Shown: positions 35,336 to 45,670 of the stretch, piece by piece
Layout: each line of letters starts with the position of its first letter
Position numbering within the stretch: position 1 is the first letter of the stretch
Assembly: GCF_900101095.1 (NCBI RefSeq)
Contig: NZ_FNFM01000005.1
Coordinates: 62,001-126,000 of the forward strand
DNA: 64,000 bases
DNA from: Actinopolyspora mzabensis
GTDB taxonomy: Bacteria; Actinomycetota; Actinomycetes; Mycobacteriales; Pseudonocardiaceae
Direction: 5' to 3'
The notes under the pieces: generated by a model
Seen by the model: only the letters and a program-made list of their open reading frames with translations
Databases searched by the model: none
Told to the model about the DNA's origin: nothing
Program-made: the position numbers and the translations under genes

Positions 35336-36396
35336 AGGGCATGCGCATGCGTTGGAGTCGACTGGCCACCGGTTGTTTGGTCTCTCTGCTTGTGCTCAGC
35401 GGTTGTTCGGGGTCGGATGAGGAGTCGGAGATCCCTGCGTGGGTGCGATCACCGCCAGACTACTTGTCGTGCGAAGGTATGACGAGTCCGAGGTTGATGG
35501 TCGATCTGATCCAGATTGCGGGCCTTGGTGAACCGAGGGCCGAGGGGGCAAGCGTTGAAATAGAAAATGATCGTCCCTCTTTTGATTGCAATCAAATAGG
35601 GGGGGATGAGCTTGGGGTTGGTAACTATCCGGCTGAAGCTGGCTATATGGCCAGTGGGTATAGTCCTCCTGGGCCGCTATTGGTGCCTATTTCTGGCCTT
35701 CCGGGGTTCGTGATGCACGATCACGGAAGATTGTATGTTTCGTGTACTAGGGATTCCAAAAAAATAACCCTGAAAAACTCGATCAGTATCGATTCGACCG
35801 AGCTTGACAATCCCGAAGAACGGTTGGCGATGGCGCGGTTGTTGGTGGACACGACCAACAAGGCGCGTGCACGGTTCGGCTGTGCGGAGTCGGCGAACGC
35901 GTTGCCGTTGCCGAGTGAGCTGCCGGATATCCCTGATTTCGGGGTGGACAGAGCAAAACCGGTGAGTGAGAAGTGGGACAGTGACACGGCATGTCCCCCC
36001 GAGATGCGGTCGTTCCTTCCTTTCTACGGCAGTGCTGACAAAAAGGTCTGGGCAATGGGAACACCGCTGCCCAGTAAGTTGATCAGTGTTTGTGACGTCC
36101 GAGTCGGGGAGGGAGATTATCTGACCGTCGATGAAATATCCGGTCGCCCCAAGGTGGCGTTCGTGATCTACAAGGGAATCTTTGCGAAGATGCGGCATGA
36201 GTTGCCCGAGTATTCCCGCTCGGAGTACGACGTGATGTGCCACGGCAAGCCGGTGTCCTATCGGATTTATGCCCCCAGCGAGGACGACTCCAGTCGGTGG
36301 AGTGAACAGCTTTCCGATAAGCACGCGAACAATGTTCTGCTGGACCACTTCGCCCGTGCCGCCGCCGAGCGGGCCGAGTGCCCGCTGCCGGAGTGA
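35332..36396 (+). CDS. lipoprotein coupled to the type VII substrate (putative immunity or partner)
   Basis: ATG 35332 in an ATGA overlap; 354 aa (ATG 35341 and 35347 are alternatives). Lipoprotein signal: basic MRMRWSR, hydrophobic core, lipobox LSGC, then SGSDEES. The mature part has cysteines spaced as CEGM, DCNQ, SCTRD, RFGCAE, TACPPE, VCDVR, VMCHG and AECPLPE, suggesting disulfides, and looks like a DUF3558-type actinobacterial lipoprotein. Codons in 35500-36200 are unusually A/T-rich for this genome, consistent with transfer. An immunity role towards the upstream protein is inferred from coupling only. Confidence 0.75.
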   Translation: MKGMRMRWSRLATGCLVSLLVLSGCSGSDEESEIPAWVRSPPDYLSCEGMTSPRLMVDLIQIAGLGEPRAEGASVEIENDRPSFDCNQIGGDELGVGNYPAEAGYMASGYSPPGPLLVPISGLPGFVMHDHGRLYVSCTRDSKKITLKNSISIDSTELDNPEERLAMARLLVDTTNKARARFGCAESANALPLPSELPDIPDFGVDRAKPVSEKWDSDTACPPEMRSFLPFYGSADKKVWAMGTPLPSKLISVCDVRVGEGDYLTVDEISGRPKVAFVIYKGIFAKMRHELPEYSRSEYDVMCHGKPVSYRIYAPSEDDSSRWSEQLSDKHANNVLLDHFARAAAERAECPLPE

Positions 36397-36428
36397 CGCA
36401 GCCGGAGTGACGCTACCGGAGCGACGCA
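36387..36428. repeat. three tandem 14-bp units at the end of the lipoprotein gene
   Basis: GCCGGAGTGACGCA, GCCGGAGTGACGCT and ACCGGAGCGACGCA follow each other; the first includes the stop codon of the lipoprotein, and each unit repeats a stop-like TGA or CGA. Confidence 0.75.
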
Positions 36429-36482
36429 GCCGGATCCAAGGGCCGCGACCCCGGCAACGTGCGTGGCGGCGGCACGACTCCA

Positions 36483-36513
36483 CTCGCGGACTCCCGGACC
36501 GGGAGTCCGCGAG
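36483..36513. terminator. bidirectional terminator between the lipoprotein gene and hypF
   Basis: CTCGCGGACTCCCGG and its exact complement CCGGGAGTCCGCGAG are separated by one base, forming a 13-bp or longer hairpin between two convergent genes. Confidence 0.85.
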
Positions 36514-36531
36514 GTCCTGACCGGCGAGTCG

Positions 36532-38916
36532 CTAACCTAGCTCCGGGGAGCATTCACCTCTGCGGTCACGTTCCCCCGCGATCGCCACCTGGCCGAGACA
36601 GATGCCGCCGTCGTTGGTGGGCACACTGGAGTGCAGCAGCACCCGGAAACCGTGCCGCCGCAGCGCGTCCACGGTCCGCCGCAGCAGCAGCATGTTCTGG
36701 AACACCCCGCCCGACAGTGCCACCTCGCCGACACCGGTCGAATCCCGCAGGCGCTGGCACAACCGAGCGATCAGCTCGGCGACTCCGTTGTGGAACCTGG
36801 CGGCGATCACCTCGCCCCGCTGCCCACCGAGCAGCTCCTCGACCACCGCCCGGACCAGCTGCCCGGCGGGCACCGGAAGCGGTGGACCCCCGTCGTCGAT
36901 AAACACCGAATCCGGCAGTGCCTCCGAATCCGGCAGTGCGTCCGAATCCGGCAGTGCGTCCGATTTTGGCAGTGTTCCCGAAGCCGGCAGGGCCACCGGG
37001 TAGTGGCCACGCTCCTCCCGGTCCGCGAGCTGCTCCAGCTCGATGGCGGCCTGGCCCTCGTAGCTGACCGCGTCCCGGAGTCCCAGGATCGCGGCGACCG
37101 CGTCGAACAGCCGACCGGCGCTGGAGGTCCGCGGCGCGTTCACCCCGCCTTCGCACATCCGAGTGAGGGCCGCCAGCTGTGGTTCGTTGCGTCGCAGCAC
37201 CCCCAGCTCGCCGGGCGGTTCGGTTCCGTAGCACGACAGCAGTTGGGACACCGCCATCCGCCACGGTTGTTTCACCGCTCGGTCCCCACCCGGCATCGCC
37301 ACCTGTTCCAGATGCGCCAGTCGCCGGAAGTCCGCCAGATCGGCTAGCAGGAACTCACCACCCCAGATCGTCCCGTCGGTGCCGAACCCGAGCCCGTCGA
37401 AGGCCACCCCGAGCACCGGACCGCTCTCACCGTTGTCGGCCAGGCAGGAGGCGATGTGTGCGTGGTGGTGCTGCACCCCCACCAGCTCCACGTTCTCCCG
37501 CTCCGCGGCGTACTTGGTGGACAGGTACTCCGGGTGCAGGTCGTGGGCCACCACGTCCGGGGCGATGTCGAACAGCCGCTCGAAGTGCTCGATGCCCTCG
37601 GTGAAGGAGCGCAACGTCTCGTAGTTCTCCAGGTCACCGATGTGGTGCGAGACGAAGGCGTTCGCCCCCTTGGCAACGCAGAACGTGTTCTTCAACTCGG
37701 CACCGCAGGCCAGCACCGGGCGTGGGAGTTCCCGCCGCAGCCGTACCGGCTCCGGCGCCCGGCCCCGGGAGCGTCGCACCGACAGTTCCCGGCCCTCGAA
37801 GGAACGCACCACCGAGTCGTCGGTGCGCATGTGGATCCCTCGGTCGTGGCAGAGAAACACGTCCGCTATCTCGGCCAGCCGTTCCCGCGCCGCCGCGTCG
37901 CGGTAGGCGATCGGTTCGTCGGAAAGGTTCGCGCTGGTCAGCACGAGCGGCCCCGTGGCCGCCAGCAACAGGTGGTGCAACGGGGTGTAGGGCAGCATGA
38001 TCCCGAGCTGCCGATTGCCGGGGGCCACCGCCTCGGCCACACTCGCGTCCGCGTGTCTGTCGAGCAGCACGATCGGTCTGCGCCGCGATTCCAGCAGCTC
38101 CCGCTCGTGCTCGTCGACCTCGCACAGCGCGCGTGCCCACGCCGTGTCGGGGGCCATGACGGCGAAGGGCTTCTCCTCGCGGTGCTTGCGTTTGCGCAGC
38201 GTCGCCGCCGCGTCGGGGTTCGCCGCGTCCACCGCGAGGTGGTAGCCCCCCAGGCCCTTGAGCGCCACGATCCCCCCGTCGCGCAGCGCGGCAACGGTTC
38301 GGTCCAGCGGATCGCCGGGCAACACGGTTCCGGTCGAGTCGGTCAACCGGAGTTCGGGTCCGCAGGCCGGACAGCACACCGGCTGCGCGTGGAACCGCCG
38401 ATCCGCCGGATCGTGGTACTCGGCCGCGCAGTCGGCGCACATCTCGAACCGGGCCATCGTGGTCAGCGGCCTGTCGTAGGGCACGTCGGTCACGATGGTG
38501 AACCTGGGGCCGCAGTTCGTGCAGTTCAGGAACGGGTAGCGGTAGCGGCGGTCGCCCGGGTCGCCCAGCTCGGCCAGACAGTCCACACAGGTCGCGCTGT
38601 CGGCCGAGACCAGGGTGGCCCGTTGCCCCGAGGAGTCGCTGAGCGCGATCTCGAACGTCTCGTCGCCACGGGGCTCGACCGCGGTGGCGGTGACCTCGTC
38701 CACCACCGCCAGCGGCGGTGCCTGCTCCGACAGTGCCGTGCGGAACCGGGCCAGCAGTGAAGGCGGTCCCTCGGCGAACACGAACACCCCGTGCACGTCG
38801 TTTCCCACGAAACCGGTCAACCCCAGTTCACGCGCCAATGTATACACGAAGGGACGAAAACCGACACCCTGCACCACACCCGCCACCCGGATGTGCTCGC
38901 GAACTCGATCGTCCAC
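36532..38916 (-). CDS. hypF: hydrogenase maturation carbamoyltransferase HypF
   Basis: GTG 38916 gives 794 aa and starts close to the acylphosphatase domain; ATG 39111, in frame, would add 65 low-complexity residues. HypF makes the carbamoyl group passed to HypE for CN synthesis. Domains in order: acylphosphatase (VAGVVQGVGFRPFVYTLA), double zinc finger (CVDC...CTNC and CADC...CPAC), YrdC-like domain (GIVALKGLGGYHLAVDA; KRKHREEKPFAVM) and Kae1-like domain (HHHAHIASCLADNG; FDGLGFGTDGTIWGGEF). In the Kae1 part a five-unit 18-bp tandem repeat adds a Ser-Asp-Ala-Leu-Pro stretch. It is the only hyp gene away from the hydrogenase locus and the sole HypF seen, so it should serve HhySL. Confidence 0.95.
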   Translation of the reverse strand: MDDRVREHIRVAGVVQGVGFRPFVYTLARELGLTGFVGNDVHGVFVFAEGPPSLLARFRTALSEQAPPLAVVDEVTATAVEPRGDETFEIALSDSSGQRATLVSADSATCVDCLAELGDPGDRRYRYPFLNCTNCGPRFTIVTDVPYDRPLTTMARFEMCADCAAEYHDPADRRFHAQPVCCPACGPELRLTDSTGTVLPGDPLDRTVAALRDGGIVALKGLGGYHLAVDAANPDAAATLRKRKHREEKPFAVMAPDTAWARALCEVDEHERELLESRRRPIVLLDRHADASVAEAVAPGNRQLGIMLPYTPLHHLLLAATGPLVLTSANLSDEPIAYRDAAARERLAEIADVFLCHDRGIHMRTDDSVVRSFEGRELSVRRSRGRAPEPVRLRRELPRPVLACGAELKNTFCVAKGANAFVSHHIGDLENYETLRSFTEGIEHFERLFDIAPDVVAHDLHPEYLSTKYAAERENVELVGVQHHHAHIASCLADNGESGPVLGVAFDGLGFGTDGTIWGGEFLLADLADFRRLAHLEQVAMPGGDRAVKQPWRMAVSQLLSCYGTEPPGELGVLRRNEPQLAALTRMCEGGVNAPRTSSAGRLFDAVAAILGLRDAVSYEGQAAIELEQLADREERGHYPVALPASGTLPKSDALPDSDALPDSEALPDSVFIDDGGPPLPVPAGQLVRAVVEELLGGQRGEVIAARFHNGVAELIARLCQRLRDSTGVGEVALSGGVFQNMLLLRRTVDALRRHGFRVLLHSSVPTNDGGICLGQVAIAGERDRRGECSPELG
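36905..36994 (-). repeat. five tandem 18-bp units inside hypF
   Basis: Units such as TCCGAATCCGGCAGTGCG (plus strand) repeat at 36905, 36923, 36941, 36959 and 36977, the last two diverged. They encode repeats of six residues (ALPDSD/E) between GHYPVALPASGTL and VFIDDGGPPL. Unit length keeps the frame, so copy number could vary without breaking hypF. Confidence 0.85.
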
Positions 38917-39151
38917 TCGCTCAGTCTGCGCGTCCGCAGGGTGCGCGGCTACTCGAACGGCCCCGCGTGTCCGGACCCGTTCGGCGGTCGGTTCCGCCGC
39001 CTCCGGGCCGTGCGGCGGGCCGGGACCGGTGCCGGACCGGACGGACCGGTGCGGAACCAGCAGCGGAAACCGGGTCCGCGCCCTCCCGCTTTCTCCGAAT
39101 GTGTGACACATCTCCTCCCCAACGGGGTGACCGGCCGGTAGGGTCTGGCGC

Positions 39152-40021
39152 ATGGTGGCGCCGTCGTTACTCGCGACCAGCGATCTGCACGTATCGCACC
39201 GCGACAATCGCCCGGTACTGGACGAGATTCGGCCTCACACCGACGAGGACTGGTTGATCGTGGCGGGGGACGTCGCCGAGACGACCGAGACGATCGGCTG
39301 GGCGCTGGGCAAGCTGCGGGAACGGTTCTCCCGCGTGATCTGGGTCCCGGGCAACCACGAGCTGTGGACTCCCCCCGGTGACGACGTGCGTGCCAGGGGT
39401 GTGGAGCGCTACGACCATCTGGTGCGGATGTGCCGGGAGCTCGACGTCACCACGCCGGAGGATCCCTACCCGGTGTGGCGTGACGAGCAGCGCTCGGTGG
39501 TGGTGGCACCGTTGTTCGTGCTCTACGACTACAGCTTCCGGGCGCCGGAATTCGATGCCGAGCAGGCCCTGGCACACGCCTACGACACCCACGTGGTCTG
39601 CACCGATGAGGTGATGCTGCACCCCGATCCGTACGAGTCGCGCACCGAGTGGTGCCACGAACGGGTGAGGCAGACCCTGCCGAGGCTGGAGGCCATCCCG
39701 GAGCACCTGCCCACGGTGCTGATCTCCCACTGGCCGCTGCACCGCGATCCCACCAGGCGGTTGTACTACCCCCAGTTCGGCATCTGGTGCGGCACGGAGC
39801 TCACCGCCGACTGGCACCTGCGGTTCCGGGCCGTGGCCGAGGTGCACGGCCACCTGCACATCCCGGTGACCGACCGCGTCGACGGTGTGCCCTTCGAGGA
39901 GGTCTCACTCGGCTACCCCAGGGAGTGGCGCAGGCGGGGCGGACCGGGCGATCCGCTGCACAGCATCCTGCCCGCCGCGCCCGAGCGGACCTTCGAGGAA
40001 CTGGTGAGGGCCCACCGGTGA
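39152..40021 (+). CDS. pptH: metallophosphoesterase, probable 4'-phosphopantetheinyl hydrolase PptH
   Basis: ATG 39152; 289 aa. Calcineurin-like motifs in order: DLHVSH, GDVAE, PGNHELW, then LISHWPLH and VHGHLH complete the di-metal site. The stop overlaps the start of pptT by four bases. In Mycobacterium tuberculosis the same neighbour pair (Rv2795c-Rv2794c) encodes PptH, which strips phosphopantetheine from carrier proteins, and PptT, which adds it. The identification rests on family and synteny. Confidence 0.85.
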   Translation: MVAPSLLATSDLHVSHRDNRPVLDEIRPHTDEDWLIVAGDVAETTETIGWALGKLRERFSRVIWVPGNHELWTPPGDDVRARGVERYDHLVRMCRELDVTTPEDPYPVWRDEQRSVVVAPLFVLYDYSFRAPEFDAEQALAHAYDTHVVCTDEVMLHPDPYESRTEWCHERVRQTLPRLEAIPEHLPTVLISHWPLHRDPTRRLYYPQFGIWCGTELTADWHLRFRAVAEVHGHLHIPVTDRVDGVPFEEVSLGYPREWRRRGGPGDPLHSILPAAPERTFEELVRAHR

Positions 40022-40665
40022 TCGAACGAATCCTGCCGGAGGCGGCCGTTTCATCCGAGGTCTTCGGCGACGACCCGCACGCGCGGCTGTTGCCGGAAGA
40101 GGAGCAGTACGTCGCCAGGGCAGTGGAAAGACGCAGGCGCGAGTTCACCCTCGCCCGGAGCTGTGCCCGGCGCGCGCTCGGCGAGCTCGGCCATCCCGAC
40201 TTCGCGGTGCACAGCGGGGAGTGGCGGGAACCGAAGTGGCCGCACGGCGTGGTCGGCAGCATCACGCACTGCCGGGGCTATTGCGCGGCGGCCGTGGCAC
40301 CGACCTCGGTGGTTTGTTCGTTGGGCATCGACGCGGAGATCGACGACGCGCTGCCCGAGGGCGTGCTGCGGCAGGTCACCGTGGAGCGGGAACGCGACCT
40401 GCTGGCCGGGTTGCCCGCCGGAGCCAACTGGGACCGGCTGCTGTTCAGCGCGAAGGAGAGCGTCTACAAGGCGTGGTTCCCGTTGACCGGCCGCTGGCTC
40501 GGTTTCGAGGACGCCTTCGTGCGGATCGATCCCCCGGGTGAGTTCCACGCCGAGCTGGTCGAAGCACCCGCACCGAGTTCGGCGGGCGAACTCACCGGGT
40601 TCTCCGGCCGGTTCCGCTTCGAATCCGGTCTGGTGATCACCGCCGTGACCGTCTTCCCCGACTGA
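40018..40665 (+). CDS. pptT: 4'-phosphopantetheinyl transferase (PptT/EntD family)
   Basis: GTG 40018 in a GTGA overlap with pptH; 215 aa. [15 protein letters not shown] at the start, [37 protein letters not shown] (Mg ligands D and E) and [18 protein letters not shown] are the full Sfp/EntD signature. It transfers phosphopantetheine from CoA to acyl-, peptidyl- and aryl-carrier proteins of fatty-acid, polyketide and siderophore synthesis. Translational coupling to a hydrolase of opposite activity suggests the two set carrier-protein activation together. Confidence 0.95.
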   Translation: MIERILPEAAVSSEVFGDDPHARLLPEEEQYVARAVERRRREFTLARSCARRALGELGHPDFAVHSGEWREPKWPHGVVGSITHCRGYCAAAVAPTSVVCSLGIDAEIDDALPEGVLRQVTVERERDLLAGLPAGANWDRLLFSAKESVYKAWFPLTGRWLGFEDAFVRIDPPGEFHAELVEAPAPSSAGELTGFSGRFRFESGLVITAVTVFPD

Positions 40666-40774
40666 TCTCATCCCATGCTGCGGAGTTCGCTCGGGTCGGT
40701 TTCCGTTCGATTGCTTTTCCCCGCAAGCCGAACCCAGACCTCCCCCGCAGTCGGCGTCAATTTCTCGGGCGGTC

Positions 40775-40929
40775 TCAAAGGGTGAATGCAACAGCTTGGA
40801 GTGGCTCGACCAGGGACCTCGTGAGGGCGCTGATCGGGCTCGTTGCCGGGCAGGTCGTGACTGCCCGATGGACGGCCAGCCTATGCGCCCTAACCCCAGG
40901 TCAAGCCACGTGTTGCATTCACCGGTTGA
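40775..40929. mobile_element. 155-bp MITE-like element with ~19-bp terminal inverted repeats
   Basis: The ends match as TCAANNGGTGAATGCAACA (left, plus strand) and its complement (right), including 13 perfect bases GGTGAATGCAACA. The interior (about 117 bp) has no gene. The ends resemble IS30-family termini as I remember them, but that is weak. No clear target duplication is seen. It lies in the pptT-rraA gap (40666-41153), which otherwise holds only the palindromic repeat at 40996. Confidence 0.65.
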
Positions 40930-40995
40930 AGCGAAGCGAAATCGCCGGGCCACCGAAGCAGGCCGAACTCCTACCACCTTCGCAGCAGTACCGAC

Positions 40996-41097
40996 CGCGG
41001 GTTCTCCCGTGCGGCTCTCGCGAGGAAGGCCCGACGTGGCGTAGGTGGCTACTCGATGTCGGGCCTCCCGCAGCGAGAGCCGTGCGAGAGGTTCCGC
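40996..41097 (-). repeat. dispersed ~102-bp palindromic repeat, copy 4 (inverted)
   Basis: Same element in opposite orientation: begins CGCGGGTTCTCCCGTGCGGC and ends CGAGAGGTTCCGC; 57 bp upstream of the rraA-like start. Confidence 0.85.
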
Positions 41098-41101
41098 CAC
41101 G

Positions 41102-41128
41102 GCACCACCTCGGCAGCCGAGGTGGTGC
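41102..41128 (+). promoter_or_regulatory. perfect 12-bp hairpin in the leader of the rraA-like gene
   Basis: GCACCACCTCGG-CAG-CCGAGGTGGTGC, placed 13 bases before the AAAGGAG ribosome site. It could be an operator or a leader structure; as a terminator it would separate rraA from upstream transcription. Confidence 0.55.
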
Positions 41129-41153
41129 AGCTATACCAACGAAAGGAGTGGAA

Positions 41154-41630
41154 ATGATTACTACTGCTGACCTGGCCGACCGCGACGGCGACGAGGTCCG
41201 CAGCTGCGACCTGCAGCTGCGAAGCTTCGGCAACCGCGAGGTGTTCTCCGGCCCGATCCGCACAGTGCGGTGTTTCCAGGACAACGCGCTGCTCAAGAGG
41301 ATTCTCTCGGATCCCGGTGAGGGCGGGGTGCTGGTGATCGACGGGGCGGGTTCGGTGCACACCGCGCTGGTCGGTGACCTGATCGCCGAACTGGGGCGCT
41401 CCAACGGTTGGAACGGACTCGTCGTCAACGGCGCGATCCGGGACTCCGCCGTGATCGACGGGATGGAGTTCGGGGTCAAGGCGTTGGGAACGAACCCGCG
41501 CAAGAGCTCCAAGGCCGGCGCCGGTGAGTCCGACGTCGTCGTCGAGTTCGGCGGGATCGACTTCGTGCCCGGCGAGTACCTGCTCAGCGATCAAGACGGG
41601 GTGGTGGTCAGCCGGACCCGGCTGGACTGA
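41154..41630 (+). CDS. rraA: RraA-like protein (RNase E inhibitor / HMG aldolase family)
   Basis: ATG 41154 behind AAAGGAG; 158 aa. [59 protein letters not shown], and [26 protein letters not shown] are the RraA signature, with GDLIAELG and IRDS near the metal/substrate site. Relatives either bind RNase E or cleave 4-hydroxy-4-methyl-2-oxoglutarate; which applies here cannot be told. It is monocistronic by appearance. Confidence 0.92.
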   Translation: MITTADLADRDGDEVRSCDLQLRSFGNREVFSGPIRTVRCFQDNALLKRILSDPGEGGVLVIDGAGSVHTALVGDLIAELGRSNGWNGLVVNGAIRDSAVIDGMEFGVKALGTNPRKSSKAGAGESDVVVEFGGIDFVPGEYLLSDQDGVVVSRTRLD

Positions 41631-41689
41631 TCGGGTGGCCGCGGTTCGGTCCTCGGCGGTGGGCGGGCGGCGGGAACCGTAGTTCCGGA

Positions 41690-41705
41690 GCTCCGACATC
41701 GGAGC
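41690..41705 (+). terminator. possible stem-loop after the rraA-like gene
   Basis: GCTCCGA-CA-TCGGAGC, 60 bases after the stop; short loop and no T-tract, so only a candidate. Confidence 0.35.
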
Positions 41706-41861
41706 GCTCGCTGCGGCGGCCCGCACCGACTGGTGATCCCGGGGAAAACTCGTACCGTGATGCGAGGGATCCGTCTCACTGCCGTTCGGAAGTCGATGTC
41801 CGATCGAATCCGGTCCCGTGATTCGGGGTCCTCGACATCGCCGGTGGACGCGAGGTGCTCG

Positions 41862-42263
41862 ATGATCACAAATCCCAAGTTCGTGGTGCTCTACGTGAGC
41901 GACCAGCAGACCGTGCTCGATTTCTGTACCCGGAAACTGGGGTTCGAGGTCCGGACCGACGCCTCCTACGGGGACGGCCAGCGCTGGATAGAGGTGAGCG
42001 TGCCGAGTGCCGAGACCTACCTGGTGCTCGCCGAAGGGGATCCGCGGGTGCGTGATCTCGTGTTGCAGCGGCTGGGCGAGCTCAGCCACGTCTGGTTCGA
42101 CTGCGACGACCTCGACGCCACCTTCGACGAGTTGACGGCCAGGGGAGTGCGGTTCCCGGTCGAACCCCGCGCGGCGCCGTGGGACCCCGAGGGCAGAACC
42201 CGCTGGGCGCAGTTCGCCGATCCGGAGGGAACGCTCTACGGGCTCACCGAACGGGGGGCGTGA
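41862..42263 (+). CDS. VOC (glyoxalase/bleomycin-resistance superfamily) protein
   Basis: ATG 41862 with GAGG 6 bases upstream; 133 aa (an in-frame start at 41733 would add 43 atypical residues). One betaalphabetabetabeta pair: KFVVLYVSDQQTVLDFCTRKLGFEV, RWIEVSVPSAETYLVLA, HVWFDCDDLDATFDELTARGV, and AQFADPEGTLYGLTE. Of the three usual metal ligands a His (SHVWF) and terminal Glu-like residues can be seen. Substrate unknown; many such small proteins bind drugs or isomerise metabolites. Confidence 0.88.
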   Translation: MITNPKFVVLYVSDQQTVLDFCTRKLGFEVRTDASYGDGQRWIEVSVPSAETYLVLAEGDPRVRDLVLQRLGELSHVWFDCDDLDATFDELTARGVRFPVEPRAAPWDPEGRTRWAQFADPEGTLYGLTERGA

Positions 42264-42300
42264 TTCGACGCCGATGGTGCTAGGTCGGTTCCCGGCGGTT

Positions 42301-42327
42301 CGCCGCCCCGGCGGTACCGGGGCGGCG
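42301..42327. terminator. bidirectional terminator between the VOC gene and pgl
   Basis: CGCCGCCCCGG and CCGGGGCGGCG form a perfect 11-bp stem with a five-base loop between two convergent genes. Confidence 0.85.
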
Positions 42328-42384
42328 ACGCGTGCTCGAAAGCCACGGGCGAGCCCGTGCGGGCCGAGCTCTCGGCACGCGTTC

Positions 42385-43149
42385 TCAGTCGCCGAGGGGG
42401 GATTCCCGGGCCGCTTCGCGGTCCAGCAGCCACAGTGTCCGGTCCCGCCCCCGGGCACCCGCGGCGGGGATGTCGACCGGATCGGCCCCGGTGAGTGCCC
42501 GGGACACCGCCTCGGCCTTGCCCGCTCCCGTGGTCATCAGCCACACCTCGGAGGCCGCCTCGATCGCGGGCAGGGTCAGCGAGATCCGCGTCGGCGGTGG
42601 TTTCGGACAGTCCCGAACCGCCACCGCGTTGCGCTCGCGTTCACGTACGTAGGGCGTGTCGGGGAACAGCGAGGCGGTGTGCCCCTCCTCCCCGACGCCC
42701 AGCAGCAGCACGTCGAACCTGGGGACTCCCGTCTCCGACTCCGTGCCCGCCAGGGTGCGCAGCATCTCGGCGTAGTGGTTCGCCGCCGATTCGACGTCCG
42801 CGCCGAAGCGGCCGTCGGACGGGGCCATCGGATGCACGCGCCGCGGGTCGAGCGGCACGTGATCCAGCAGTGCATCGCGCGCCTGGGTCTCGTTGCGCTC
42901 CCCGTCGCCGTCGGGCAGGAACCGCTCGTCCCCCCAGAACAGGTTCACCGTCGACCAGTCCACGGCCGAGCGGGCGGTCGAGTTCCGCACCCGTTCCAGC
43001 ACGCCTATCCCGGTGCGCCCGCCGGTCAGCACCACCGAGGCGACACCGCGGGCCGCCTGGGCGTCCACGATGCTGGTGAGCAGCCTGGCGGCCGTCGCCT
43101 CCGCGAGCACATCCGCGTCCGGGTGCACGATCATCTCGTTGTCGCTCAT
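42385..43149 (-). CDS. pgl: 6-phosphogluconolactonase
   Basis: ATG 43149 overlaps the opcA stop by one base; 254 aa. SVVLTGGRTGIGVLERV, WSTVNLFWGDERFLPDGDGERNE and FDVLLLGVGEEGHTASLFP are the DevB/Pgl motifs. It hydrolyses 6-phosphogluconolactone made by Zwf, the second oxidative pentose-phosphate step. Last gene of the tkt-tal-pgi-zwf-opcA-pgl series. Confidence 0.95.
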   Translation of the reverse strand: MSDNEMIVHPDADVLAEATAARLLTSIVDAQAARGVASVVLTGGRTGIGVLERVRNSTARSAVDWSTVNLFWGDERFLPDGDGERNETQARDALLDHVPLDPRRVHPMAPSDGRFGADVESAANHYAEMLRTLAGTESETGVPRFDVLLLGVGEEGHTASLFPDTPYVRERERNAVAVRDCPKPPPTRISLTLPAIEAASEVWLMTTGAGKAEAVSRALTGADPVDIPAAGARGRDRTLWLLDREAARESPLGD

Positions 43150-44113
43150 CACTGTTGTCCCGCCGAGACCGGTTCCGCCTGTTCCTCGTTCTCGGAGCTC
43201 TCGCCCCGCACCACGTCCGAGAGGCCGCGTAACGTGTTCTCGTAGATCTCGTCCGGGCCGAGTCTGCGCAGCTCCTCGGCCAGGCAGTCCCGTACCGCCC
43301 TGCGGTTCAACGTCACCCTGCGGTCCTGCTGGCCGGGTTGGGTGAGGTAGCCGACCTTGCCGTCGGGGCGAACCACCTCCACGTTCCCGCTCGAGCGTTC
43401 CAGCACCGCCGAGACGATGCCCGGACCCCGGTGGACCTCTCGGCGCACCGGGATGCCGAGGCTGGCCGCCAACCAGCCCGCCAGCAGATCCGTGGAGGGC
43501 GAGTCGGACTCGCCGCTGACGACCGCTCCCTCGATCGGTTCGAACGGCGGCAGGTCCAGCGAGGCGGCCAGCAGGGCACGCCACGAGGTGAGCCTGGTCC
43601 ACGCCAGATCGGTGTCGCCGTCCACGTAGGAGCGGACCCTGGTGCGCAGCGCCTCGATCGGGTCCGGTTCGGCGGCGGCGTCGGTGATCCGCCGGTGCGC
43701 GAGTTCCCCGATCGGGTCCTGGCCCGGGAACTCGGGGGCGTCGTTGGGCCACCACACCACCACGGGGGCGTCCGGCAGCAGCAGCGGCACGACGGAGCCC
43801 GCTCCCTCCTCGGCCAGCGGGCCGTACAGCCGCAGCACCACCACCTCCGAGGCCCCGGCGTCGCCGCCGATGCGGATCTGGGCGTCCAGCCGGGCCGCGG
43901 CCTGCCGGGCGCCCTTGGCGACCACGATCACCCGCGCCGGGTGCTCCCGGCTGGCCTCGTTGGCCGCCTGGATCGCCTCTTCGGTCTCGGTCCCGTCCCC
44001 GGTGACGATTACCAGCGTCAGCACTCTGCCGAGTGCGACGGCACCACCGGACTCGCGCAGCTCGACCATTTTCTTGTTGACCTGCGAAGTGGTGGTGGAG
44101 GGCAGATCGACGA

Positions 44114-44129
<16 letters not shown>
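43149..44129 (-). CDS. opcA: OpcA, glucose-6-phosphate dehydrogenase assembly protein
   Basis: ATG 44129 lies 16 bases inside the zwf 3' end; 326 aa. VIVDLPSTTTSQVNKKMVELRE at the start, VTGDGTETEEAIQAANEASREHPARVIV, and VVWWPNDAPEFPGQDPIGELAHRRITDA are typical of OpcA. It allosterically activates or assembles Zwf in actinobacteria and cyanobacteria; stoichiometric coupling fits the overlap. Confidence 0.95.
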
Positions 44130-45643
<1,514 letters not shown>

Positions 45644-45670
45644 GTGTTTTCCTTTCCTGCCGCTCGCGCC

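Noticed and set aside
36600-37000. CRISPR-like short direct repeats
   Set aside because: The 18-bp units are contiguous without spacers and lie inside hypF in frame, so this is a coding tandem repeat.
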